In this document: in pieces, positions 48,991 through 59,455 of the stretch
How the letters are laid out: every line of letters starts with the position of its first letter
Position numbering within the stretch: position 1 is the first letter of the stretch
Assembly: GCA_017163975.1 (NCBI GenBank)
Contig: JAFFSR010000249.1
Span: 3,285,001 to 3,349,000 of the forward strand
Length of the DNA: 64,000 nt
DNA from: Anastatus disparis
Lineage: Eukaryota > Arthropoda > Insecta > Hymenoptera > Eupelmidae
Direction of reading: 5' to 3'
Notes under the pieces: generated by a model
Database searches by the model: none
What the model saw: the letters and a program-made list of their open reading frames with translations, nothing else
Told to the model about the DNA's origin: nothing
Position numbers and translations under genes: made by a program

Positions 48991-49145
48991 AAGTACTTCG
49001 GTGGAACCGATAATTTCGTCATACTTGCTCTGCTCGCTCTGCTCTCCTCCCCCCCACACGAAAGTACTTCGGTGGAACCGATAATTTCGTCATAACTGCT
49101 ACTGCTACTTGCTCTGCTCGCTCTGCACGCTCTGCTCGCTCTGCT
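48985..49145. repeat. Direct repeat and CTCTGCTCG-rich tract
   Basis: A segment of about 44 bp (ACACGAAAGTACTTCGGTGG through ATAATTTCGTCATA) occurs at 48,981 and again at 49,049. It is followed by imperfect CTCTGCTCG repeats up to 49,145. These lie in the shortened internal region between PBS and polypurine tract. Confidence 0.8.
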
Positions 49146-49207
49146 TAATGCTAATAACTTAATGCTAAATTTTAAAATGCTCTATAGTTGCTCCAGTGGG
49201 TTATTTT

Positions 49208-49218
49208 GTTGGGCGCCA
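49208..49218 (-). other. Primer-binding site (tRNA-Lys type)
   Basis: TGGCGCCCAAC on the minus strand matches the 3-prime end complement of insect tRNA-Lys(CUU). It lies 1 nt after an LTR end (TTTCA). This is where minus-strand DNA synthesis would be primed. Confidence 0.65.
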
Positions 49219-49219
49219 T

Positions 49220-49260
49220 TGAAACATGGTCAAATTGCCATGTTACAATTCCCCCCCACC
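49220..49260 (-). repeat. 28-bp mini-LTR with adjoining polypurine tract
   Basis: TGTAACATGG and CATGTTTCA, the two ends of the LTR, are only 28 bp apart here (49,247-49,220), preceded by a GGGTGGGGGGGAATT tract. It looks like an LTR deleted internally, lying between a polypurine tract and a PBS. Confidence 0.6.
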
Positions 49261-49425
49261 CAATAAAAATTAAACGTGCTTTAAATTTAATTAAGAAATA
49301 CGGTACTGAGAATTTCCTTTGAGTAACCCTCCTGAGATAAGGTCTCGTATAAAATTATTAGCAAATTTTGTTGGTAGGCAAACGTCATATAGGATTTAGC
49401 GTGGGATATTCTTTTTTTTTGTATT

Positions 49426-49914
49426 ATGCAAATGGCGAACCGACAATTAAACTTAGAACCCCTCTGGGTTTCGGCTGATTTGTGTCGTCGGGATGTTTTT
49501 AGAGCGGCTGACGAGATCACTCACCTAGCTGATCAACTTTCAGCCGATCAAATGTTCGCCTATAGCCATAGAGGAGTTAGCATGGCGGGCTGTTTAGCTA
49601 CTTTTAAGTATCGGGTTTTGAGGTACGAGCTGAGAAGACATCTGGGCGAACGAAGCGCTGCGTGGAATCCAATCGTCGATGAAATCGCGGATGAGTCGCG
49701 ACTAGGGTGTACTACGCTTCCCACCGGCAACTCCACCACTATGCTGAATGAACAGCACGAGGCTCAGATGAATGTGCAGGCGGACATTCATGCTAGTGAC
49801 GAGCCAGCACTGCCTACTGGTCAAACAATAGGGGTGTACCGAGACCCGCTAACGTTTAATAACTCGACAACACAACTGACGCAACCAACGTGGGGCCGAC
49901 AAAAATTTCAGTGA
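49426..49914 (+). CDS. Uncharacterised 162-aa protein
   Basis: I do not recognise this protein. It is an uninterrupted ATG-started frame with less AT-rich codons than anything nearby. The first 100 residues look helical and charged (RRDVFRAADEITHLADQL, RYELRRHLGERSA), and the last 60 are polar and rich in Thr, Gln and Asn. There is no signal peptide, membrane span, zinc knuckle or protease motif. Position within an LTR element, downstream of LTR-derived sequence, makes a truncated or atypical Gag plausible; a captured host exon is an alternative. The stop is followed by AT-rich tandem sequence, so no downstream pol exists. It is read opposite to the PBS and the complete LTR. Confidence 0.5.
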   Translation: MQMANRQLNLEPLWVSADLCRRDVFRAADEITHLADQLSADQMFAYSHRGVSMAGCLATFKYRVLRYELRRHLGERSAAWNPIVDEIADESRLGCTTLPTGNSTTMLNEQHEAQMNVQADIHASDEPALPTGQTIGVYRDPLTFNNSTTQLTQPTWGRQKFQ

Positions 49915-49959
49915 AAATTTTTGTTAAAATCACGGGATTAAAATAATTTTTTTTGTGCT

Positions 49960-50060
49960 TGTGCGTAAAAATTCAAAGAAAAAATTGTGCGTAAAAATTC
50001 AAAGAAAAAATTGTGCGAAAAATTAAAGAAAAATTCGTGCGAAAAATTGTGCGTAGAATT
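49960..50060. repeat. Short AT-rich tandem repeat
   Basis: GTGCGTAAAAATTCAAAG-type units of about 20-27 bp repeat four to five times with variation. The wider 49,920-50,640 stretch is poly-T/poly-A-rich and without genes, apart from a GC-richer patch at about 50,225-50,340. Confidence 0.7.
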
Positions 50061-51124
50061 AATCGAAAAAATTTATACTTGAAAATTAACACGAAATAGA
50101 AAAAAAAAACTGTTACAACTTGAACAAGACTTTTTTTTGTTTGTGCGAAAAAAAATTAATAGAGAAAATTTTGTGCATAAATCAAAAATATAAACAGTGC
50201 TAAAAGTGAAAGACATTTGGCTGTGCGAACATTCACGCGTTTCCGGTTCGCCACGTGGTCGCCATTACGAACGACGCACACACGACGAAGCTGAAAGAGG
50301 ACGCTCTGGCAGCCATTTTCTTTTTTCCTCTCTTGTCCTTCCTTGATGCTGTCGCTTGGTAAAGTATAGAGAAAATTTTTAATTATCTTGCAGCAAGTTT
50401 GTCGTTAGCTTTTAATCGCTTTAAACTAAAATTTTTTTATTTTAACGAAAAATAATTTTTTTTGGTTGTGTGCTTTGACACTTAAAATAAATTTTTTTTT
50501 CTAGTTGTTTCGTGCGTTCACCTAAAATTTTTTTTGCTTCTAGAGTGCATTGAGATAAATTTTTTGTGGTATTAAAATTATAAAAAGTTTTTTTTGCTTC
50601 GATTTTGCTTAAAATTAGTAGCTTAATTTATATATATATAGCTGCACAGTTGGGTGATCGAACAAATTGTTTGATTCGCCATTATACAAGCCAACGCAAC
50701 GACAAGTTTCGTTAGTATTTCAAGTGTGGCGAATTTTAGTCGCTGTAAATTTACGCTATCGTTTACGAACTATTAGTGCGGAATTGGCTCGGTGAATAGA
50801 GCTCGTGCCTGGAGATCTCGAGGAACGGGGTTCGCGCCCGGTGTCCGCTTATTTTTTAATTCAAAAAGTCTCATGTTTCAGTATATGTGCCATTTACATC
50901 GAGATTCTTAAAAAATCCGAGCTCATTGGGTATCAGTTGATCGTTGGTCACAAAAGTGGCTGACCATCCATCGGTAGTCAAAGTTTTCGGTATGGTGGGT
51001 CTGACAGTCTAGCCTGATGTAATCTCTTAAATGGGAACCGAGCTGTGCTCCCTCGACATCACCATATAAAAAAGGATTATCATATAGAGGACAATATCCT
51101 TTATATATAAGAAAAAAAAAAAAA

Positions 51125-51698
51125 TTATGTACATAAAAACCTATATTTGTAAAATAATTTTTGATTTTATAATAGTTTAAATTATATAAATTATGAAAAT
51201 GCTTGCACGCTTTTAAGATTAAAGAAGTCTAAATAATAATAAAAGTTTACTATTTCTTTAATTTTCTTAAATAATAATAAAAAAATGAACAAAGTAATAA
51301 TATTTTTATGAAGTTCTTCGTGTCTCATGTATTGAATGAATTTATTTAATAGCGTATAGACTGCTCTGATAAATTAGTATATAACATCAATTTCTTTAGT
51401 GATGCAGATATTAGTGAATATGCAACTATTATTTTTTAATAATAAACAGAAAATAATAATATTATATCCACAATCAATCATTAAAAATTTATAGATTTAG
51501 ATTAGATATAGGGCGCGCTTGCGTGCATGGATTTTCTAGTCTATAAAAAAAATAAAAAAGAATAACAAAACTTATGTCGACTGAAGAATAAATAAGTTAA
51601 AGAATATTTCTATCGGCCTTACAGTCAAATAAAAAAAAAGAGAACCTTTTATTAATTTGTATAAAGCTATGGGTAAAGCGATTCTCATTTAAGATCAA

Positions 51699-51744
<46 letters not shown>

Positions 51745-53581
51745 CAATTCTATAAAAAATCTTCCGTTTGGGAATTACAAACATAAAAAAAAATTGTGAT
51801 AGTACGCGTGTACTGCCAATTGGAAATGTTTTTGAGGGTCTTAAAAATAAGAAAAAATGGTAGTAAATCTAAAAATTCTATAGATATTTTTCAAAAACTA
51901 CTTCATAGGTAGAAATCTTATGAAATAACTTTTTTCGTACGTTATAGAGTTTTTGGTTCTTTAAAAACTCTTGGAAATCCTTCTCCTACTCTTCAGTTGA
52001 CCTTTCATCACAAAAATTTTAAAGAAAAATCATCACTTATCTACAGAAATGTATTTATACGGTACCGAAGAGGCGGGGACATGAAAAAATGATTTTTTTT
52101 CCATTAAAAAATTTTTTTTCTGAAATATTGTTATTTTAAAATGCAAAAAACTAATTTTTTTACTGAAACGATCTTTTTTATACAATTGTATTAAAAATAC
52201 GAAAATCAATTATTTTTAGTTTATAGAACAAGTAAATAAGAGGGAAAAACGGAGAGAAATATTTTACATCTATAAAAAAAACATCAACTTATAACAAATA
52301 ATTTTTTTTTGTAAATATTACAATTTTTAGTTATTTTGAATAGAATTTTATACATATTTTAATTGATCTTATATATCTTATAGGTGAACGACTCATCTTT
52401 TTGCTGGGCATCGTGTACAGCCTGTTTGAAAGAATTGACTTAAAGTTATTGCGATTTGAATTCGCCAAATCGCAATAACTTTAAATAATAAACCTGGCAA
52501 ACAATTATCATCAAAAGTAACTTGAGTAGTTGTTATTTATGAATAGCGATCGTATCTGTGTGTCATCGCTGTAATACTATGAAATAAATTAAAATTCTTA
52601 GCGAGAAAAAATATTTAGTTTACTTGCCAAATTTTGTGGACATCCAGATTGTATTTATGGAATTTCTATTGGTGCGTTACTTATGAAAGTTAGTGAATCA
52701 ATATTTTAACGCAACTATTATACTTATGATACATTAAACATTTATTCATCAAAATCTGAACAGCCATTATGAATTTAATAATAAAAGCTGCTTTGTGTAT
52801 CGAACTACGTGTTAACCGCATGGATAAATAAATGATTAATAACTTTTTACTGATTAGGAGAGTGTTACATTTCCGAATCACGGATTTTGCTCAAACTTCA
52901 GGTTAAGTTTTCAGATGACAAAATATGGGAAAAGCTAAAGTTATAGTCACAAACGCTCAATATTTCTTTAGATACAGGCAATCAAAGAAGATCATTAAAA
53001 AAGTTACTAGATTTTCAAACACTTATAGCTCTTAACCATCGATAGCTAGATATTTATAACTCTTTTTAAATTAAAGCTGAGCTCAAACCCTTTTGAAATA
53101 GCACCTATAGCATATCAAAATATTATTTTTTCCTAAAGTTACAGCGTAATAAGGATTGTACTTAATTTCAGCTTTTATTATTAATTAATTTTTTGTGAGG
53201 GTGGGTTTTATTTAGGAGATTCTAAATATATACAATTAAATAAGAACTAATAGTTTGCTTATAACCCCCAAATCCTGAGATTCCCCAATTTACAAAAATA
53301 AAAATGATAATAAAATAAGAGAATTGAATACTCTAACTCTAATATAACAACCAATTATAAGATCAATTCAAGAAATAAATTAACAAACGTATAGATGTAC
53401 GGGTTAAAATCCACTAAGTAATCTTTAAATAAATTAATTAAAAGAATTTAAGTTTGAGCCATACGCAAGTTTCTTTATAAAGCAAGTTCTTTGGGTAATT
53501 ATAGGTTAAATTTAAAAAAACAACTAGTGGATTTAATTATAATATGTTAAACTACAAAAGAAAACTATTAATTTTAAACTA
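51125..53581. other. AT-rich spacer
   Basis: It holds a TA microsatellite (51,700-51,740) and a perfect hairpin (52,440-52,484). Otherwise nothing recognised. Confidence 0.45.
52440..52484. repeat. Perfect 19-bp-stem hairpin with 7-nt loop
   Basis: TTAAAGTTATTGCGATTTG (52,440-52,458) and its exact complement (52,466-52,484) surround AATTCGC. The complementarity is perfect. It may be the centre of a small palindromic element or a structured RNA. Confidence 0.8.
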
Positions 53582-53585
53582 TTAA

Positions 53586-53966
53586 GCGGAGGTCACGTAT
53601 TTCTATCCTTTTCTAATAAAAGAAATGATTTTTTTACAAAAACTACTAACTTTAGCAAAAAATGTAGAGAAAGCCGCATCTTGTATCAAAAAAAGCAATA
53701 TTTTCTTTGATGAGAAAGAATTAATTTTATTGCTTCGTTTTCAAGAAAACCTTGAAAAACGAAATTGTCCACCCTTACCTCTATGATTTAAGTTTTTCAA
53801 GGTTTTCTTGAAAACGAAGCAATAAAATTAATTCTTCCTTATCAAAGAAAATATTGCTTTTTTTGATATGAGATGCGGCTTTCTCTTCATTTTTTGCTAA
53901 AGCTATTAGTTTCTGTGAAAAACTCAATTCTTTAATTAGAAAAGGACAGAGATACGTGACCTCCTC
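53586..53966. mobile_element. Palindromic TTAA MITE, family 1 (copy f)
   Basis: It is 381 bp with TTAA flanks (53,582-53,585, 53,967-53,970). The arms are highly similar to copies c and e (shared AAAGCAATATTTTCTTTGAT-type strings), with the central loop inverted relative to copy c, as expected for an element inserted in the other orientation. Confidence 0.95.
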
Positions 53967-54236
53967 TTAAGCAATAATAATAATTTAACTATAACTCAAT
54001 AATGTAAAAATTAAGCAACGGGTGCAACACGTGCTCAATATATTTTATATTTAATATATATAATATAGATTTCATGAGGCTTTTCACTACTATCTAAATT
54101 AATAACTTTTCTATTTAATTGAAATGTAAGCCAAATGATCTAAACGACTTTCACGATTTTATATTATTTTACTCGTACTTTTATTTTTATCGAATGGAAA
54201 GGTCAAATTGATTAATTTTGTATAATCAGTATACAT

Positions 54237-54533
54237 GGAGAGACTTTTGCATAATAAAAGTTAATGCGTTTTAAAAACGCACCACAAGGTGGCTCGCATG
54301 CATGATTTTTTTTGAAACACGCACAACAAATATCGAGGCGAAGCTTATCTATGTTTTTTGATTCGTTGTGCCTCACATTTTGTAAAGAGTATGCATCACA
54401 TTTTCTGATGCAAAGTAAAGAATGTGTCGTGCGCGCACGATAGTTTGCAGCACACGCACGCCACCACGGTGCGCATACGCATTATTTTTTAGAACGTAGC
54501 GCGCACCACATTTATTGAGGCAAAAGTCTCTCG
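54237..54533. mobile_element. hAT-like MITE
   Basis: The ends GGAGAGACTTTTGC and the complement of GCAAAAGTCTCTCG are inverted. The 8-bp flanks GTATACAT (54,229-54,236) and GTGTACAC (54,534-54,541) match at six of eight positions with central TA, as in some hAT subgroups. The interior is GC-richer, with repeated CACGCACG/GCGCGCAC strings. No gene. Confidence 0.6.
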
Positions 54534-54541
54534 GTGTACAC

Positions 54542-55256
54542 GACAAAAGAAAAAGAGAAAATTTTACAAAGAAATATTTCTTTTAAAACTGAACAACTAT
54601 ATTTTATTTTGAATAATGGATAGTTAAAATTAACTCTAATTAAACGTAGCAAAAGAAAAAAGAACTTTATAACCAGAGAAACACGATTCCAATTATCAAA
54701 TAAAAAAAATCAATAGTTAAATCACGAATTCTTACTTCTACACTACGCGTTTTTAGGTCAGGTAGAGAAAAAAAATTTACTGATTAAATTTCACTTTGTT
54801 CACTTTACTCACAAAAAGAACGCATTCATCTTATACAAATTTCCACCACAATAATTTATTTAACAATAAAAAAAAAAGGATTTTTGGGTTAAATGTCCAC
54901 GTGGCTATGTTTATAGCCTGCCGTAGACTTCCGCTACTTTATTCTTTAACTATAATATATAATTTTGCGTAATTTGTTTTTCCTTTTACCAAAGAGAGAG
55001 AAAGAGGTTTTATTGTATCGTGAGCACTATTATTTCGATTTAACACTATTTTATGTATCCACAATTCTATTTTTAATTCTTTCTCTTGTAAAAATTCTTT
55101 TATACACAAAAAAAGTCTTATTAAAAAAAAAATAGAAATGTGTTATTCAATTACTAAATCAATGTACCTTCGCAATATTATCTATGATACTTTTTCCGTC
55201 CTCTCCTTTACAATGCTCTTTATTGCGAGAAAAATGGCCACCTTTTTGGTTCTTGG
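54542..55256. other. AT-rich sequence, possibly decayed LTR or leader
   Basis: No gene. Together with 55,991-56,350 it is a purine/pyrimidine-patchy stretch interrupted by the MITE at 55,260. It could belong to the far end of the gypsy LTR, but no evidence fixes this. Confidence 0.3.
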
Positions 55257-55259
55257 TTA

Positions 55260-55987
55260 GGGGTCGTACCCAAATGCCGTTGACAGTTTTTTGGGGGGGT
55301 GGGGTCGATCAAAATCTACAAAAAGTAACGCTATGGGAGGGGGGGTTAGTTATTTACTCCTACGTTGCCTTTTTTTTTTATCAAAAAGATCATTGCATAA
55401 TATTAGCAATTTGGAGCAGATTTTTCATCCGAAAACTGCAAAGTCAAGCAGTTCCGCAGTCTGTCCACTAAAACACAGTATATTACTTTCTTTTACATGT
55501 ACGCGGGCGCCGCCATACGGTGCAAAGCATAAGCCGTTTCTTTTAGCGAGTGAGCTGTCAAAACAAACGAAAAATTTTCAAGCCGATTGCAGCATTTATA
55601 TTTGTGCCTGTTGAATCGTGTTCTATTTTTATAACGTATTTTAAAAGGTTCATAGTTTTATGATCTTTTTCGATAAAATTGAAGTGAAAAAGTTTATCGA
55701 CGATTAATATATTTAATATCTTATAAATATTTATTATATGCAATGTTTAGAATTCTGTTGTTTTGTGAAAATGCTATTTTAATAAAATAAAAAACATAAA
55801 AAAATGTTCAATATTTAAAAAGTAATTAATATAATTAAAATTTTTTTTAAAAGTTTAATAAAAAATAAAAAAAGTTAGTTTACGTTACAGGGGGGGAGGG
55901 TACTTTGATAGTTTACACATGTCACGGAAAGGGGACCGGGGGGTCGAAATATCGAAAAAATTGTCAACGGCATTTGGGTACGACCCC
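55260..55987. mobile_element. PIF/Harbinger-like MITE, perfect 26-bp termini
   Basis: The first 26 bases (starting GGGGTCGTACCCAAATGCCG) and the last 26 are exact complements. TTA flanks both sides (55,257-55,259, 55,988-55,990), the 3-bp duplication typical of PIF/Harbinger elements. G-runs lie just inside each end. The overlapping small frames are not genes. Confidence 0.85.
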
Positions 55988-55990
55988 TTA

Positions 55991-57410
55991 CTCGCTAGAC
56001 AACGTGATGATGGTTGCCTTCTTCTCCAATCGTAAGAACCGGATAAGAGAAAGCAAAAAATATACCTCGCCACAGAAAAAAAATCTCAATAGCTAAAATA
56101 TAAACGTCTCTAACACTTCAACAATAATAACAAGAGATAGAAACAAAATTTAACTTTAACAAAAAAAACCACTCAACCAAATTTACCTTAAACAAGAAAA
56201 AAGAACGAGTATGTATAAGCTACTATGCTGCACGACTGTTTAACCGGTAATCTCTCATGAAAAGGAAGGAAAGAAAACGATGAACGTCGATTACTTCTTC
56301 TTCCCTATCGTTCTCTGTATCGCTCTCGTTGTGTTCTATTTATTATCTCTTTCCTAACTCGCGACTCCCTAGTCAAATCAGTTTCTTTTTGTTAAATTTT
56401 CTTAATTACACTGGTGTAGTATGCTATTCGCTAGTCAAATTTACATTTTATTTCCTTTACTGGTGTAGTATTTTTACATTTTGCTTATTACGCCCTCTGC
56501 GCGCGTGATTCGATTGAATAAAAATGAGGTATTTAATATAAATTTATTAAGATTTCTATTTCTAAAAAGAATCAAATTTTCACTTATTCATTAATTATTT
56601 TGTTTAAATAATTTTTATCGCATTAATATTTAATCGATTCACGATTTTACAAAATTTTATAACTAAGAAGGAAAATATTATTTAAGTACATCAGCGCCAC
56701 TTGTAAAAATTAAAAGAAAACAGATTAAAAAAGAAATTCATTATTTGACTTTGCGTTTGAATCTTATTAATACGCGAGCGCCCTCTAAATATATATACGC
56801 TTACGCTATGCTACACATTATTAATTTCCCCCTTTTTATAATATAATTTAGTTTTTTATCTAGCTAATATCTTTTTACAATAGGCGTCTATTCTACTTTG
56901 TCGACTTCGCTTATTACATCATTCTGTTTCTGTCTATCTCTCTCTCTTTCTTTCTTTTAACTATACTCTACGCGAGCTCCACAGTAATATGTTTGCGCAA
57001 GCACGTGTTCATTTTTCTACGCCGTTGAAACCGCTCTGCTGCTTCCTAGACGTGGTATGACCGTCTTCTGCTAGCAGGTATCGGTCGTGCTACTTGCTGA
57101 TTGTGTGTACTTAGTTGTTTCTACGTCAGTGCCGTCAGCCGGTAGTCCAACATACATGGCTACTTTGCAATAGGCCATATGATCAGCTGTGTACATCCAG
57201 GGCTCAACACTGAAAATAAGAACACAACAGAATTATTTCTCTGTTAATTTCTTACGGTGGCTCTGGCTGCTGTCACGAGTGCGGTGATTATGATTTTAGG
57301 AATTCACATGCTCGGGGAATTATGAATGATTTTTATTTAATAGGTTTTTAGCAAGGAATTATTTTAAATTAATAAAAACAAAAAAAATTATGGTGGCATG
57401 GAAATACTAC
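55991..57410. other. Spacer merging into the gypsy LTR
   Basis: AT-rich, with ACTACACCAGT repeated (about 56,412 and 56,460, on the minus strand). The right portion is LTR sequence (next entry), and the junction is not visible. Confidence 0.35.
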
Positions 57411-57416
57411 GTTACA
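56350..57416 (-). repeat. 3-prime LTR of the Ty3/gypsy element (left limit uncertain)
   Basis: The LTR starts on the minus strand at 57,416 with TGTAACGTAG, immediately after a run of G. TATA-like strings (TTATAAAAAGG near 56,830, TATATATATTTAGAGGG near 56,790) could be the promoter. The other LTR lies outside the window, so the far end, and therefore the length, cannot be determined; the start coordinate given is a guess. Confidence 0.45.
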
Positions 57417-57417
57417 A

Positions 57418-57435
57418 ATCCCCCCCCCCCCCTTA
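57418..57435 (-). other. Polypurine tract of the gypsy element
   Basis: About 13 G in a row on the minus strand followed by ATT and the TGTAAC LTR start. Confidence 0.75.
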
Positions 57436-58153
57436 AATCGGGACATCACCGATAGACCGTTTTATAGATAACCACAAACGCTAACAACCAAAGATACGCT
57501 TGACTAACTTCATAAATAATATCTTATTGGACAACTCATATGTTCTACTTCCAACACCATAAATCAACTAATTTTTCAACATATAGATAATTTAATTAAA
57601 ATCTTCTATTAATCTTTTATTTATATGATAAATCCTTCTTTGCTCTGAGGAGTCACGTGGGTCTCCCTTTTGATAACGACTTTGAGGTAGGGAAGACCTG
57701 CTGCGTGATTCTCGCTATGCTACTTCTTGTTATACCGCTATGATCTTCTCTCCTTCGCTAATTTGGCTTTGAGTGCAGCGGTTGGGTTCTAGACATATTT
57801 CCACTCTGGGAACTATATTTTATACTTCCACAGAGGGGCTCTGAAATTAATCCATTTACCACACCGCTTTCTCAAACCATTCCGCTAATCTTGGTTTGGA
57901 AAGGGGGCACTGAGTTTTAACCATATACCGAGATAAATCGGGGTGGGAACCTTCGTACACGCCCTAACTCGATTTCACATTTAATTTTCTTCTTTAGATT
58001 TCTTCTTCAATTTTCTTGAATCTTCTCATTATACCTTTTATTCTTCCTACTATTTCTAACCTATAATAATACGTAACTCTCATTCATCAAGATTTATTTA
58101 TCATGTTTCTTTCAACCATCACCAATTAGTTAATTCATCCATACATTTTCTAT

Positions 58154-59448
58154 TTAGGAGCAAGGGTAACGCGGTGGAATGTACCTTTTCAATTGTGACA
58201 CGTGTGCTTTCGCGCATGGCCTGTTCGACCCGACTTCGATCTCGTAAACGCACGGAGAAAGAACCGATACGATTTTATACGGACCGTCGTACTTGGGAGC
58301 GAGCTTCGCTGAGAATCGTTGCGCCGTATTTGATAGAGGGTGCGTTCTTCGCATCACCTCATCACCGAGGCTAAATTGTATATTTCTTCTTCCTTTATTA
58401 TATATTCTTCCTTGTTTTTCTTTCGCTTCATCAATAAATTTCGCTACTAGGTCTCTTAATGCATCAAGTCTTTTCATTTTATCTAGCCATGATTGTGGGT
58501 CTACCTTGTGTATTAAACCCGTTTCTTTGACTTCTCTTCTGAGACTTTTTACTGGTCGAGGATGTCTACCATAATTAAGAAAAGCTAGTAATATCTTGGT
58601 TGATGCTTGAATAGCAGTGTTTACAGCATAGCGAAATTCATGTATGTGCTGATCCCAATCCCTCGGTCTTGTTTCACGAAGGTGGCTATCACAGTCTTCA
58701 ACGTTCTATCACTTTTCTCCACTGGATTTGCCTGTGGATAGGATGGCGGTGTTGTAACATTTTTGACCCCATATTCTTCTAGTACTTTGTCTAAGAACTT
58801 ATTGTCAAATTCCTTCCCATTATCTGTTAGAAAATATTCTGAAGTCTTCCATCTGAATAGAATAAGTTCTTCAAATGCTGCTACCAGTTTTCCATCTGCA
58901 TTCCGTATGGGTTTTAATTTGATCCACCTCGTGAATAGATCTTGAAACACCATCACATACTTGAATTGTTTCTTACTTGGAGGAAATCCCATTAAATCAG
59001 CTGCTACTACTGCCCATGGTCTATCTACTACTCGCTTTCCTATTAAACCTTGTGGACCTTGTTGTGATATTTTATACTTCTGACATTCTACACAACTATT
59101 TACGAAGTGAGTAACATCATAGTATAAACCTCTCCAATAATATTCTCTTGCTATTCTATCATAGGTTTTCTCTATGCCCAGATGTCCGGTCGAAGGTTCA
59201 CAATGAGCATCTTTTAACACTCTGTCACGTTGCTCTACAGGTACAAATAACCTCCAATTTTCTTCTCAATTGATCTGATAGAGGGTCATTGCAAAATCTA
59301 TAGAGTAAACCATCTTTAACTTTGATACTTGATACTTTCTAGGAAATTTTTCTACTTCTGCCATCTTCTTGGTATATTCTTCATCTTTAATCTCTTTAAA
59401 TGCTGCTACGGCTTTCTCTTTTAGGGTCATACATCCGTGATAGAGCAT
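58154..59448 (-). pseudogene. Gypsy integrase
   Basis: This inserts the element cDNA into the genome. The HHCC zinc domain (GHLGIEKTYDRI, then CVECQKYK) is followed by the catalytic core with AADLMGF (first Asp), LTDNGKEF (second Asp) and NPVEKSDRTLK (Glu), giving an intact DDE set. A C-terminal GPY/F-type region (KYDGPYKIVSVL) follows. Breaks: the linker after RNase H (59,448-59,221) is in shifted frames, and a shift near 58,620-58,660 separates the core from the C-terminal part (58,477-58,154). Confidence 0.88.
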
Positions 59449-59455
59449 CTGGAAA

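Larger units (their letters stand above)
48707..50880. mobile_element. Rearranged LTR retrotransposon inserted in the SINE
   Basis: The 2,174-bp insert starts TGTAACATGG and ends CATGTTTCA (TG...CA), flanked by GTAT on both sides (48,703-48,706, 50,881-50,884), consistent with a 4-bp integrase duplication. Inside are an inverted complete LTR, polypurine tracts, a primer-binding site, a 28-bp mini-LTR and one ORF. No pol is present. The inversion means it is not a simple non-autonomous element. Confidence 0.7.
48601..51124 (+). mobile_element. tRNA-derived SINE (type 2) split by an LTR element
   Basis: The head (48,601-48,706) has the B box GGGTTCGAATCCTGGCCAGG and the linker as in the 46.7-kb copy. 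The body and A-tail resume at 50,881-51,124. Joining across the gap, with one copy of GTAT removed, restores the SINE order seen in the intact copy. AAAAATTA beside both outer ends (48,591 and 51,119) is a plausible SINE target duplication. Confidence 0.85.

Noticed and set aside
55184..55614. Two overlapping plus-strand frames of 95 and 107 codons
   Set aside because: Both run across the terminus of a PIF/Harbinger-like MITE and contain G-run-encoded residues.
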